Positions 26,262-35,479 are shown, counted from the first letter of the stretch. The stretch is DNA of 63,482 bases from an uncultured Phaeodactylibacter sp. (GCA_913057245.1 CAJXNH010000021.1:1-63482), one strand, 5' to 3'. The notes: generated by a model not told the origin, from the sequence alone. A program made the numbers and translations.

Positions 26262-27215
26262 CTAGGCAGCCATGAATTTAATGAGGAAGACCAGCAGGAT
26301 ACTCACGACCAGGCCAAAGAAGACTTTGCCGAGATCAGAAAGGATCATCCTAAAGACCTCCCGGGAGAACTTCTTGTCCAACTGATAGCGGATTGCGATT
26401 TCCCGGCCGGCCAGCAAACCGATAAACACCCAGGTCGTACTCATGGGGATGTTGCTCAGCTCCTTGAAGAAATACAATACCACGCCGTAAGTCGCATCAA
26501 TGATGGTGGCCGAACGGATGTCTACGGTATTGGTCTTGGCTTTTACGATTTTCTGGATCGCACCGCCTTTGCTGTAGAAAATGTAAGCCAACAGCACCAG
26601 CAGAATAGTCAGGGAAATCGCCAGCGTCGTAGCGCTCGTAGACCGGGGCAGGTACACATATATATTTGCAAAATCCTGAATCAGCCACTGCGACCAGAGA
26701 AAGCCGGTCGAAAGCCATTGCAGGGGCACCCAGATGCGGCGGTCGGCATCTGTGGGCCGGGTTTCGATAAAGCGGCGCTCTATCGTTTTGGTAATCAGCA
26801 GGTAAATGATAATGGCTACCGTAAAGGCAACAATATAACCCAGGAGCGACTTCACTGTCATATCCACCAGGTTCTTCTCATTGAAGAAGGTCAGGATGAG
26901 GAAAGAGGTACTTACCGGAATACCTGTTCGGGTCAGCGACATCAGCACCAAAGGCGGCAGCAGGTAGTACCAGGCAAAAGGTTGCGGCAGGGGGTACTTT
27001 TCCAGGCGGCCGTAGGAGACATCGCCACCGTAGTTCATCCAGCCATATATTAAGGTGGCGGACAGAATGCTCCCGGCGAAAAGCCAGAGGACGAACCAAG
27101 AGCGCTCCTCATTGGAAGAAAGGAAGGTACCGAGCGTTTGAATACTGTCGTTGCCTACCACAGAATAACCAGCGAGGATAAAACCCGCCCACATAAAAAT
27201 CAGGGATGGATCCAT
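26262..27215 (-). CDS. PiT-like permease (divergent inorganic phosphate transporter family)
   Basis: 317 residues from ATG 27215 with about nine or ten membrane helices. Two halves carry related signatures: GYSVVGNDSIQTLGTF and RTGIPVSTSFLIL in the first, IDATYGVVLYFFKEL and NIPMSTTWVFIGLLAGRE in the second. These parallel the GANDVANAFGT and PVSTTH motifs of PiT sodium- or proton-coupled phosphate carriers, though divergent, so the ligand is uncertain. A longer in-frame start at 27347 is possible, but a promoter-like TAATTTTG lies inside that extension. It is 58 bases upstream of pyrR in the same direction, although pyrR has its own promoter. Confidence 0.75.
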   Translation of the reverse strand: MDPSLIFMWAGFILAGYSVVGNDSIQTLGTFLSSNEERSWFVLWLFAGSILSATLIYGWMNYGGDVSYGRLEKYPLPQPFAWYYLLPPLVLMSLTRTGIPVSTSFLILTFFNEKNLVDMTVKSLLGYIVAFTVAIIIYLLITKTIERRFIETRPTDADRRIWVPLQWLSTGFLWSQWLIQDFANIYVYLPRSTSATTLAISLTILLVLLAYIFYSKGGAIQKIVKAKTNTVDIRSATIIDATYGVVLYFFKELSNIPMSTTWVFIGLLAGREIAIRYQLDKKFSREVFRMILSDLGKVFFGLVVSILLVFLIKFMAA

Positions 27216-27244
27216 GTGTTGTTTGCTTGTAATATAGTGAGCGA

Positions 27245-27252
27245 CAAAATTA
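27245..27252 (-). promoter_or_regulatory. -7 box of the PiT-like gene
   Basis: TAATTTTG on the minus strand is an exact TAnnTTTG, about 30 bases before ATG 27215. No clear -33 TTG at the ideal distance. It argues for the shorter start. Confidence 0.45.
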
Positions 27253-27469
27253 GCGACTACACCTGCGGGCAGTGTTAAGCTAAGGTTAAGTTTAAATTTT
27301 ATCCACCTCAAAGCTAGCATTGCTGTATCGTCCCGGATAAAATTCACCTACTCCAAGGGCTAGACAGGCAAAAACAAGTTAATCATTAATTAACACGAGT
27401 TTAATCTTCGGTTATCAACTGGCCCCGACATTTGCGGCAGATTACACTTACACAAAAAAACTTTTGTTT

Positions 27470-28711
27470 ATGAACTTTCGACTGTTAGCAATGCTTTTCG
27501 TGGTCTCTGCACTTTTCTTCACAGCTTGTGGAGATGATGATGACCCAGTAACACCTATGCCGGAACCAGAACCGGAAGAGTCAACCATTATCCTGCGGGA
27601 GAACATCACATCTGATGCAACCTGGGAGTCTGACAAAACTTACGTTTTGGGCGGTCGTATTACCGTTGAGTCCGGTGCAACGCTGACGATTCAGCCTGGT
27701 ACTGTGATCAAAGCTGAGGCAGGTACAGGCGCAAACGCAACGGCTCTGCTCGTAGCTCGCGGCGGCACACTGATCGCTGAAGGCACAGCTGATGCACCCA
27801 TCATTTTCACTTCTATCGCTGACGAAATCACGCCTGAGCAGGTAGCTGGCGGTGACTTCGCAAGCCCGAACCTCGATCCAGACATCAATGGTCTTTGGGG
27901 TGGTGTGATTGTGCTTGGTAATGCTACAATCTCTGCTTCTAACGATAATGACGAAGATTTGAACGAAGTACAGATTGAAGGTATCCCTTCAACTGATACG
28001 AATGGTCTTTACGGTGGAAATGACGATGGCGACAACTCTGGCGTTATCTCTCACATTTCTATCCGCCACGGTGGTGCAAACATCGGTGCAGGTAACGAAA
28101 TCAATGGTCTTACCCTCGGTGGTGTAGGTTCTGCTACTACAGTCAACAACGTTGAAGTAGTTGCTAACCAGGATGACGGCATCGAATGGTTCGGCGGTAC
28201 AGTTGACGTAACTGACGTTGTAGTTTGGAACGCAGGTGACGACGCAATCGATACCGATCAGTCTTGGGCTGGTACTCTTGACAACTTCTTCGTAGTTACG
28301 CCTGTTGGCAGCTGCTTCGAGCTGGACGGTCCTGAAGGTTCTTACGTAGCTCGTCAGACCATCCAAAACGGTACTGTGGTTGCTGGTATCTTTGAAACTG
28401 TTGATGGTGAACTGGAACTGGTAGCTGGCGCAACCGGTCTGTTGCTTGATACAGACGAAAACACGCCACTTGACATGTCTAATGTCCACTTTGTAGGCCC
28501 ATTCGTTGACGGTCAGGACGTAACTGACGACGAACTGCAGAACACGACCCTCACCAATATCACATTCGACGTTGACCCAGCTAATCTCGTTGATCTGATG
28601 GAAAAAGGCGAAGTACCTGCAGGTGTCTCTGCTGGTGGTTCTCCGGTTGCTAATAAGTCTGGCCTTGGTTGGACTTGGGCATCTATCAGCGGCGGACTGG
28701 ACGGTCTCTAA
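27470..28711 (+). CDS. Surface lipoprotein with parallel beta-helix
   Basis: 413 residues from ATG 27470. The lipoprotein signal ends FFTACGDDDD, giving an acidic Asp/Glu/Pro-rich tether. The body has repeated turns with GGRITVESGATLTIQPG, GGVIVLGNATIS, ISIRHGGANIG and VEVVANQDDGIEWFGGTVDV, the pattern of a right-handed parallel beta-helix. No catalytic motif recognised. Codon use differs from its neighbours (mostly GGT, TCT, GCA, AAC, ATC), typical of a highly expressed gene. It is followed by a hairpin and the TonB-dependent receptor gene, so it is probably the surface partner of that receptor. Confidence 0.82.
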   Translation: MNFRLLAMLFVVSALFFTACGDDDDPVTPMPEPEPEESTIILRENITSDATWESDKTYVLGGRITVESGATLTIQPGTVIKAEAGTGANATALLVARGGTLIAEGTADAPIIFTSIADEITPEQVAGGDFASPNLDPDINGLWGGVIVLGNATISASNDNDEDLNEVQIEGIPSTDTNGLYGGNDDGDNSGVISHISIRHGGANIGAGNEINGLTLGGVGSATTVNNVEVVANQDDGIEWFGGTVDVTDVVVWNAGDDAIDTDQSWAGTLDNFFVVTPVGSCFELDGPEGSYVARQTIQNGTVVAGIFETVDGELELVAGATGLLLDTDENTPLDMSNVHFVGPFVDGQDVTDDELQNTTLTNITFDVDPANLVDLMEKGEVPAGVSAGGSPVANKSGLGWTWASISGGLDGL

Positions 28712-28772
28712 GCCGAATGGCAGACTATTGTTTTGATATTATATCTCTCCATCATTTTTGATGAATGATACT

Positions 28773-28815
28773 GAAAAGATTCATGGCTTCCGGGCCGTGA
28801 ATCTTTTCATTTTAA
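28773..28815 (+). terminator. Hairpin between lipoprotein and TonB-dependent receptor genes
   Basis: GAAAAGATTCATGGC (28773-28787) pairs with GCCGTGAATCTTTTC (28794-28808) over 15 bases with one G-U pair and a 6-base loop, followed by ATTTTAAAATT. It could be a terminator or a processing/attenuation hairpin that sets lipoprotein output above receptor output. Confidence 0.7.
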
Positions 28816-28839
28816 AATTGCCCTAAATACTTTAAGCAC

Positions 28840-31716
28840 ATGAGGCAGCTTTTAACTATCCTATTTCTATTCCCTGCACTGTTTGCAACTGCTCAAAACG
28901 GCACCATCCGGGGTACCGTAATCGAAGATGAGAGCGGGTTTACCATTATTGGAGCCAACGTGCTGGTGAAAAATACGGACCGGGGAACGGTTACGGACCT
29001 TGACGGTAAGTTTTCTATCGAAATCACTCCCGGTACTTATGAAGTACAGATATCCTACATTGGCTTTCAGACCCTGACAATTTCCGATATTGAAGTGGTC
29101 GCAGGTGGCGTAAATTCACTGGGCGAGATACGCCTTGGTGACGATACGAAACAATTGGACGAGGTGGTAGTCACCGCCAAGGCCATTCGCACAACGGAAG
29201 CCGCACTGATGACCATCAAGAAGAAAGCGCCTGCCATGCTGGACGGTATTTCTTCCGCTCGCATGCAGCTGACAGGGGATGCTACTGCAGTGGAAGCGGC
29301 CAAGCGCGTAACCGGTGTTTCCATCGAAGGAGGCAAGTACGTCTACGTTCGTGGCCTGGGTGACCGTTACTCCAAGACGACCCTTAATGGTGTTGATATC
29401 CCGGGCCTGGACCCCGATCGGAACACGATCCAGATGGATATCTTTCCCACCAACCTAATCGACAACCTTGTCGTCAGCAAAAACTTCACAGCTGATATGC
29501 CAGCCGACTTTACGGGTGGTCTGCTAAACATTGAAACCAAAGACTTCCCGGAAGAGCGGATTGTCTCCGCATCCGTAAGCCTTGGTTACAATCCTCAAAT
29601 GAACCTGACCAATGATTTCCTGACCTACGATGGAGGAGGCACTGATTTTCTTGGCTTTGATGATGGGGCACGGGCACTGCCTTCTGGTGCCGAATCTGCC
29701 AATATCCCAACCCCAATTAGCGGAAACTCTGACAGAGAGGTGGGTGACTTCATCCGCAGCTTTAACCCCGAACTGGGTGCCAATCGCCAAACCAGTTTGC
29801 TCGATTACAGCGCTAGCGTATCACTCGGAAATCAGATTGACCTTGATAATGAAAAGGAGGGCAAATTGGGCTACATCTTTTCCCTCTCCTATCGCAATGA
29901 TTATACCTACTACGACGATGTTTTCTATGGGGAATATCAGCGGGTGACAGACCCCGCAGATTACGAGATGATATATGCCAACGATCAGTTTGGACAACTC
30001 GGTGAACAAAGTATTCTGATTGGAGGCCTTGCAGGTCTTGCTTACAAAACTCAGTACTCTAAGTACCGCCTGACCGCTATGCGCCTTCAAAATGGTGAAA
30101 AGCGTGCCGGTCAGTTCGTAATAGACAACAACGGTGATGCAATTGGTCAGTCCGGATACATTGCATTATCTGACAACCTGGAATACAATCAGCGTTCTTT
30201 GACCAACTTCCTGCTGAACGGCACGCACGTGCTAGGCGATAAAGGATGGGAAGTGGACTGGCGTACTGCTGCGACCATCTCTACCTCTGATGATCCCGAT
30301 ATTCGTAAGACGGCCTTCACGGTATCTCCGGTTGACACCAACTTCGTAGCTGGTGCAGGGGGTAACCCTTCACGGATCTGGCGCTACCTGGATGAAATTA
30401 ACCTCGTCGGAAAAGTAGACATTACTAAGCAGTATACCTTCAGGGGTGAAAATGCCCGGTTCAAGTTTGGAGGCGCTTATACCTTTAAGGAACGGGACTA
30501 CGAAATCCTTTTCTATGACGTTCAGTTCTTCGGAGGCAGCACTTCTTTTGATCCGATCCCAAATGATGTCCTTGTAGATGAAAATCTATTCCCTACTGGC
30601 AACATTTATTATCAGTCGGGTAATAATATTCCTAATCCGAACCAGTATAACTCAACGGTAAGCAATACCGGATTGTACGTTTCCAACGAAGCAGACCTGT
30701 TCCCAGGCCTGAAAACGATTGTTGGTGTACGTGCGGAAAACTACGTTCAGCGCCATACCGGTCGGGACCAGCGCTTTTCCAGTGGAGACCCGAGCGGGAA
30801 CAACCTGGACAACGAAAAGGTACTGGATGACCTGGACTTTTTCCCTTCTGTCAATTTAATTTACAGCCTGCAGGAGGAGCAGAATCTGCGCGCGGCTTAC
30901 TCCCGGACTATTGCGCGGCCTTCCTTCAAAGAGCTGTCCTTTGCCCAGATCCTAGACCCGGTAACCAACCGGATTTTCAATGGTAGCTTATTTAGCCTCG
31001 GGGACTGGGATGGCAATCTGGTAGCGACTCGTATTGATAACATCGACCTGCGCTGGGAGCTGTTCATGGAGGGTGGACAAATCTTCTCCGTTAGCGCTTT
31101 CTACAAGCGATTCGATCAGCCCATCGAATTGGTACGGCTGCCTCAGGCCGCCACTAGTGCGGAGTTCCAGCCCCGGAACGTGGGTGACGGGCAACTCTTC
31201 GGATTGGAATTTGAAGTACGCAAAAAGCTGAACTTCATTTCTCCTGCGCTGGAGAACTTCTCCTTTACCGGTAATGTCACAGTGGTAGAGTCTCAAATTG
31301 ATATGACAGATGCGGAATTCAACAACCGTCAATTGTTCGAGCGGGAAGGGCAAACCATCGAGAATACCCGCCAAATGGCCGGACAGGCGCCTTACGTCAT
31401 CAACGCAGGTGTGACCTACGGCAACCGTGACAAGGGCATTGACGCGGGCCTCTTCTATAATGTGAAAGGTGAGACCCTGCAGATCGTAGGCACCGGCTTG
31501 TACCCGGACGTTTACTTCCAACCCTTCCACAGCCTGAATTTCAGCTTCAACAAAAAGCTGGGCGAGGAGCAGAATACGACCCTGGACTTTGGTGTCAACA
31601 ATATTCTGAATGACGAAGTGGAGAGCTTCTACCAGTCTTTTGAGGCGACACCACAGGTCTTCAACCGGGTAAACCCGGGCGTTTCCGTAAGCGTGGGTAT
31701 CAGCCACAAGTTCTAA
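28840..31716 (+). CDS. TonB-dependent outer-membrane receptor (SusC-like, CarboxypepD_reg N-terminus)
   Basis: 958 residues with a signal peptide to about residue 18 (FATAQ). The N-terminal carboxypeptidase-regulatory-like domain (about 22-108) has GTVTDLDGKFSI and QISYIGFQTL. A plug domain follows with LDEVVVTAKAI, YVYVRGLGDRYSKTTLNG and DIPGLDPDRNTIQMD, then a long barrel ending in ISHKF with a terminal Phe. Family knowledge: energised import of large ligands across the outer membrane. The upstream beta-helix lipoprotein is the likely partner. The ligand is not evident, and no SusD homologue is present. Confidence 0.93.
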   Translation: MRQLLTILFLFPALFATAQNGTIRGTVIEDESGFTIIGANVLVKNTDRGTVTDLDGKFSIEITPGTYEVQISYIGFQTLTISDIEVVAGGVNSLGEIRLGDDTKQLDEVVVTAKAIRTTEAALMTIKKKAPAMLDGISSARMQLTGDATAVEAAKRVTGVSIEGGKYVYVRGLGDRYSKTTLNGVDIPGLDPDRNTIQMDIFPTNLIDNLVVSKNFTADMPADFTGGLLNIETKDFPEERIVSASVSLGYNPQMNLTNDFLTYDGGGTDFLGFDDGARALPSGAESANIPTPISGNSDREVGDFIRSFNPELGANRQTSLLDYSASVSLGNQIDLDNEKEGKLGYIFSLSYRNDYTYYDDVFYGEYQRVTDPADYEMIYANDQFGQLGEQSILIGGLAGLAYKTQYSKYRLTAMRLQNGEKRAGQFVIDNNGDAIGQSGYIALSDNLEYNQRSLTNFLLNGTHVLGDKGWEVDWRTAATISTSDDPDIRKTAFTVSPVDTNFVAGAGGNPSRIWRYLDEINLVGKVDITKQYTFRGENARFKFGGAYTFKERDYEILFYDVQFFGGSTSFDPIPNDVLVDENLFPTGNIYYQSGNNIPNPNQYNSTVSNTGLYVSNEADLFPGLKTIVGVRAENYVQRHTGRDQRFSSGDPSGNNLDNEKVLDDLDFFPSVNLIYSLQEEQNLRAAYSRTIARPSFKELSFAQILDPVTNRIFNGSLFSLGDWDGNLVATRIDNIDLRWELFMEGGQIFSVSAFYKRFDQPIELVRLPQAATSAEFQPRNVGDGQLFGLEFEVRKKLNFISPALENFSFTGNVTVVESQIDMTDAEFNNRQLFEREGQTIENTRQMAGQAPYVINAGVTYGNRDKGIDAGLFYNVKGETLQIVGTGLYPDVYFQPFHSLNFSFNKKLGEEQNTTLDFGVNNILNDEVESFYQSFEATPQVFNRVNPGVSVSVGISHKF

Positions 31717-31764
31717 GTGTAGCTATTTACTTAACAGTCTCCCTATATTTTTAAGTTAAATGCC

Positions 31765-31799
31765 AAGCGGCATGTTCCCACACCGGGAACATGCCGCTT
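31765..31799 (+). terminator. Terminator of the TonB-dependent receptor gene
   Basis: AAGCGGCATGTTCCC (31765-31779) pairs perfectly over 15 bases with GGGAACATGCCGCTT (31785-31799) around a 5-base loop, followed by CTCTTTG. It sits between convergent genes and may serve both strands. Confidence 0.8.
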
Positions 31800-31825
31800 C
31801 TCTTTGTGCAAAGGGGGGACGAAGA

Positions 31826-33124
31826 TCAGGCGCTTTCGTATTTAGGCTTTAGGTTGTTGTACAGCTCCATTACTAATGCCCGCCGTTGCAGCAGGGCTTC
31901 CAGCTGCTTTTCCGGAACGATTTTCAGGCGTTGGTGCTGCCGGTACTCAGTCCGGTATTCAAGATAGTACAAGGAGAAATGCCCGGCCAGCAACAATCCC
32001 ACATACCACAGAGGCAGCCATCCCCACTGCGTAGCCAGGGTAACCACTACCACGGCTATTGTGGTGAGCAGATATACCCCCAGGCTGGCGGCCCAGCGTA
32101 CCGGCATGATGAATTCGTGGGTTTTTACTTTTGTTTCCGAAAGGTGTTTCCCCGGCAGGGTCAGGGGTTTGTTGAATGCGTACCCCAGTAAGAAAATGGG
32201 GAAACCCAGCCACAGCGGCCAGGCGGGAGGAGGCTGTTTGCGCTGCATGAGCGTACGGTCTTCCAAACCAAATTGCCCCAGGTGTTCCATGTAGTCCGCT
32301 ACCGCTTCCCGCAATTCGGACAGGGCATCCGGATCTGATGCATTGACTTTTTCAGCGACGCCCTTTTCCATCTCAAAACGGGCAGGGTCTATGGAAAAAA
32401 TAGGAAAGCGTGGTTCCACAAAAGTACTACGGTGCATTTGCAGCAGGCCTTCCACCAGCGCGTCATTTTCAGGGTCCTCCACATGTACCAGGCAGTCCTC
32501 CAGGGCAGGGCGGACGGCATTGGTGAGGTCCATGATGGCTTTATTGGCATTATGGACGTAATCCTCCAGGTAGTCCTTCGCCTTTACCGGCTCACCGATT
32601 TCAATCATCACTTCAGAGCGCGGCCGCTCGGCGTAAGTAAAGTTCACCCCACCTGGTACGATATACACCTCCTCCAGGTCATACGCCTCAATCGCCCCGA
32701 AAGCCATGCGGGCGGTCCCCTTCTTAAGCGGTCGCAACCGTTTGACCTGAATGGTGCTCCCCTCGATGAGGATCATAACGGTACGATTGTCATGCAGTGC
32801 ACTGAAAACGGACTGGAACGTCTCGTAGTTGTTCTTTAATTTACTGTACCCCCCGTCTTTACGGCGGTAAATCGGCAGCATATTGAGACTGCGCAACAGG
32901 GTATCAAAAACCTTTTTCTGAAACAGGTTGCCGCGTACCAGAAAAAAGAGCGGGCGGTCCAGAAAACAAGCCATCAGACAGGGCTCAATAAAAGCAGTAG
33001 GATGATTGGAAGCCAGGAAAACCGGCTTATCCCGGGGCATACGGTCCGCGTTGGAAACGTAAATTTTTCGATAGAAGGCTTTCAGCCCCAAACGGGCAAT
33101 CGGCCGTACAAACGTATACAACAT
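31826..33124 (-). CDS. Lysophospholipid acyltransferase-like protein (PlsC superfamily)
   Basis: 432 residues. The N-terminal acyltransferase domain has SNHPTAFIEPCLM (the NHP..D block, here ending in Glu rather than Asp), a downstream MILIEGSTIQ (the EGS/EGT block) and LRPLKKGTARMA. Two membrane helices lie around residues 335-385 after a soluble middle part. Members transfer acyl chains to lysophospholipids or related acceptors. The Asp-to-Glu change in the catalytic block is notable but conservative. It is the last gene of a three-gene minus-strand operon with the glycosyltransferase and the Omp85 barrel. Confidence 0.85.
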   Translation of the reverse strand: MLYTFVRPIARLGLKAFYRKIYVSNADRMPRDKPVFLASNHPTAFIEPCLMACFLDRPLFFLVRGNLFQKKVFDTLLRSLNMLPIYRRKDGGYSKLKNNYETFQSVFSALHDNRTVMILIEGSTIQVKRLRPLKKGTARMAFGAIEAYDLEEVYIVPGGVNFTYAERPRSEVMIEIGEPVKAKDYLEDYVHNANKAIMDLTNAVRPALEDCLVHVEDPENDALVEGLLQMHRSTFVEPRFPIFSIDPARFEMEKGVAEKVNASDPDALSELREAVADYMEHLGQFGLEDRTLMQRKQPPPAWPLWLGFPIFLLGYAFNKPLTLPGKHLSETKVKTHEFIMPVRWAASLGVYLLTTIAVVVVTLATQWGWLPLWYVGLLLAGHFSLYYLEYRTEYRQHQRLKIVPEKQLEALLQRRALVMELYNNLKPKYESA

Positions 33125-33157
33125 GTAGGCTTTCCATTAGTGAATGAGGGGGTAAAG

Positions 33158-33850
33158 TTAACGATATTTCAAAAGCCTGCAGTAGGTATTGGCCAATCGC
33201 TCCTGAGAAAAGCCCATCCGGTACATATTGAATACGATTAAATTGGCGAGCTGCACGCGCATGTAGTTGTTTTCTTCGTACTTGCGGGCAGAGATGAGCG
33301 TTGCTTTGGGCATGATTTTGAACGGATGCTTTTGGCGTACCCGCTGCATGAAGTCATACTCCTCCATAATTTTATAATCCTCCCGGTAACCGCCAAAGGC
33401 TTCAAAGACAGTGCGGTCTACATAGATCGACTGATCGCCGCCCCGGCACCACATGAAGTCAAAACGCGTAAAGTAGGCATTGATTTTTAAAAGCCGGTGA
33501 TTGGTATCATAAACCGATTGGTAGGACCCGATGGGATAGCCTTCTGCTCGGGCTGCCGCAATATCATCCAGGTAGGTCGCCGGGGGCAGGGTATCGGCAT
33601 GTACAAAATAGAGCACCTCTCCCCTACTCCGCCGCGCTCCGTAATTCATTTGCCGGGACCGCCCTTTCTCAGGAGCGATCAGTACGGTTGCGCCGGCTGC
33701 AGCGGCAATAGCTGCAGTACCATCCGTGCTGCCGGCATCCACCACCAACAGGTCCACCAGGCGTTGGTCGGCATTTTCGCACAGATGAGTGACTACCTTT
33801 CCAATTTCCTCCGCTTCGTTCAGTGCGGGTATAATGATGCTTACCGTCAT
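33158..33850 (-). CDS. Family 2 glycosyltransferase (TIGR04283 type)
   Basis: 230 residues. VSIIIPALNEAEEIG opens the GT-A fold, with VDAGSTDGT, then GRSRQMNYGA and VLYFVHADT (Asp of the metal-binding region), matching the TIGR04283 subgroup as I recall it. That subgroup is often next to a TIGR04282 partner, which is absent here. It starts 9 bases after the Omp85 barrel gene and ends 33 bases before the acyltransferase gene, so it is probably part of an envelope glycolipid pathway. Confidence 0.9.
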   Translation of the reverse strand: MTVSIIIPALNEAEEIGKVVTHLCENADQRLVDLLVVDAGSTDGTAAIAAAAGATVLIAPEKGRSRQMNYGARRSRGEVLYFVHADTLPPATYLDDIAAARAEGYPIGSYQSVYDTNHRLLKINAYFTRFDFMWCRGGDQSIYVDRTVFEAFGGYREDYKIMEEYDFMQRVRQKHPFKIMPKATLISARKYEENNYMRVQLANLIVFNMYRMGFSQERLANTYCRLLKYR

Positions 33851-33859
33851 AGTCTCTTT

Positions 33860-34942
33860 TTAAAAGGCTTCCCCCACCGTGAGGTAAAAGCCGCTGCTGC
33901 CTGCTGCAAAGCCATAGTCGAGGCGGACGTGCACCTGCTCGGCTTCCAACAGTAAAAACCGCAGCCCCAGCCCGGCTGTCCAGCGTGTATTTTGCAGCTG
34001 AAAACCGGATATCTCGCCCGCCACATTGCCCAGCCCTCCAAAAACGGCACCCTTGATCCTCCAGAACAGTGGAAAGCGGTAACCGCCCTGCAAAACCGCC
34101 ATCTGCCGGTCGCGGTAGCGCCCTTCGTAGTAGCCCCTCATGCGCCGGGTGCCGCCCATGAGCGCCAGATGGGTGAAAGGAGGCGCTCCTGTATTGAACT
34201 CCAAATAGGCATTAAGCGCAAAGACGGCATCCTCACCTGTAGCCCAGTACTTTCGGGCATCCAAAGCAAATTTGGTAAAATCAAACCGGCTCCCGGCGCG
34301 GGAACCGCTGTTGATGGCACCAAGTTCAAAATAATGCCCGGCTGTGGGGTAAAAAACGTTATTCCGCTGGTCCAGCAGCAAAAAGCCGCCCGCCGCAGAC
34401 AACAATCCGCCCGATTGCCCTACGGTAGCCTCCCCTTCCAGCAAACCTCCAGTCTCCATCCCGCCCACCTTCATATCATCCAACCAGTAGCGGAACCCAG
34501 CGTACCAGTCGCCCCAAAACTTACGCGCCGCATTGAGGCGTACTCTTGGGAAGCTCAGGTCAAATAGTTCGCCTTCGTAATCTTCAAACCCGTTGCCAAT
34601 ACCATAGTAGAAGTAGGTATACCGGTAATAGCCCAGCTCCCCGAAGAGGTTGTAGGTTTCGTCTTTGGCGAAGATTTGAAACGGCAAGTACGATAATATC
34701 TGATTTTCCAGCGTATACGCTCCGCCCAATTGCAGCTGCGAAGGCCGGCTGTCCGGCGCCTCTCCCGGTAGCCGGAAGGTGTAGATACCGGCTGCCCCAA
34801 AGCCCCAGCTCGTCTCCGGGGTGAGGAAGACAATGGGCAGGGCCACCAAACGGGCATCGGATTGCTGCGTAGTGCCCTCCTGAGCTTGCGCAGGCAGCAG
34901 GCATGCCCCCAGGCAAAGCAGTGTGAGTACGGCTGTCTTCAT
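33860..34942 (-). CDS. Omp85/BamA-TamA family outer-membrane barrel without POTRA domains
   Basis: 360 residues with a signal peptide ending LPAQAQ. The mature part is amphipathic beta-strand throughout and ends with a terminal Phe (TVGEAF), as outer-membrane barrels do. MRGYYEGRYRDR near residue 270 is the VRGF-type motif of the Omp85 L6 loop. There is no room for POTRA repeats, so it resembles the barrel-only surface-antigen (PF01103) proteins rather than BamA. First gene of the operon with the glycosyltransferase and acyltransferase, suggesting a role in exporting or placing a lipid or glycolipid. Confidence 0.85.
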   Translation of the reverse strand: MKTAVLTLLCLGACLLPAQAQEGTTQQSDARLVALPIVFLTPETSWGFGAAGIYTFRLPGEAPDSRPSQLQLGGAYTLENQILSYLPFQIFAKDETYNLFGELGYYRYTYFYYGIGNGFEDYEGELFDLSFPRVRLNAARKFWGDWYAGFRYWLDDMKVGGMETGGLLEGEATVGQSGGLLSAAGGFLLLDQRNNVFYPTAGHYFELGAINSGSRAGSRFDFTKFALDARKYWATGEDAVFALNAYLEFNTGAPPFTHLALMGGTRRMRGYYEGRYRDRQMAVLQGGYRFPLFWRIKGAVFGGLGNVAGEISGFQLQNTRWTAGLGLRFLLLEAEQVHVRLDYGFAAGSSGFYLTVGEAF

Positions 34943-35140
34943 ACGGACAAGGTACGAAGTTTGGTGGGGGTGTGGATGTGCCTGGCTAAGAGACCTTGTC
35001 AGAATGGCTCTGTTACCTCATCAAAATCAGCGCTTAATCCCCCTACAACAGCCTGAACAGGCAGCGTGTGACCTTGTGAAGTTTACGATAAGCCATTCAC
35101 AACATCTTTCCGTACCCATACGGGCAGGCCATTCCGTGTC

Positions 35141-35264
35141 TTCCGTGGTTCCCACCCCTGCCTGAGTGTGTTGCAGATAAAGGACCACTGAACACACAGC
35201 ATACACAGACGATGTCTCTTGCCCCCAAAGCGCCACAATAAAGCCGCCTTCCGGGTATTCCGTG
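35141..35264. repeat. Direct repeat, copy A (124 bases)
   Basis: It begins TTCCGTGGTTCCCACCCC, includes CACACAGCATACACAGACGA and CCCCCAAAGCGCC, and ends at CCGGGTATTCCGTG. Copy B lies 168 bases downstream and differs at only a handful of positions. The TTCCGTG units are repeated again at both edges, as if the element spread by slippage or recombination. Confidence 0.85.
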
Positions 35265-35308
35265 CCTATACAGGCGTGTTATTCTATATGTTCCGTGTAT
35301 TCCGTGTA

Positions 35309-35432
35309 TTCCGTGGTTCCCACCCCTGCCTGAGGGTGTTGCGGATAGAGGACCACTGAACACACAGCATACACAGACGATGCTTCTTGCCCCCAAAGCG
35401 CCACAATAAAGCCGCCTTCCGGGTATTCCGTG
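35309..35432. repeat. Direct repeat, copy B (124 bases)
   Basis: Near-identical to copy A at 35141-35264. It is preceded by two extra TTCCGTGTA units and followed by TCTTCCGTGGTTGG. Short CCACGGAAnACACGGAA motifs of this kind occur in intergenic DNA of many unrelated bacteria (from memory). Confidence 0.85.
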
Positions 35433-35479
35433 TCTTCCGTGGTTGGAAAGGCAGGTTATTCCGTAGTCTATAAAAAAAC

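Larger units (their letters stand above)
34943..35479. other. Spacer with repeats, no gene
   Basis: This 537-base spacer holds a 124-base direct repeat (annotated separately) and several short CCGTGTATTCCGTGG-like units. A long minus-strand frame over it (35097-35483) only translates the repeat and is not a credible gene. The promoter of the Omp85 operon should lie close to 34943. Confidence 0.6.
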
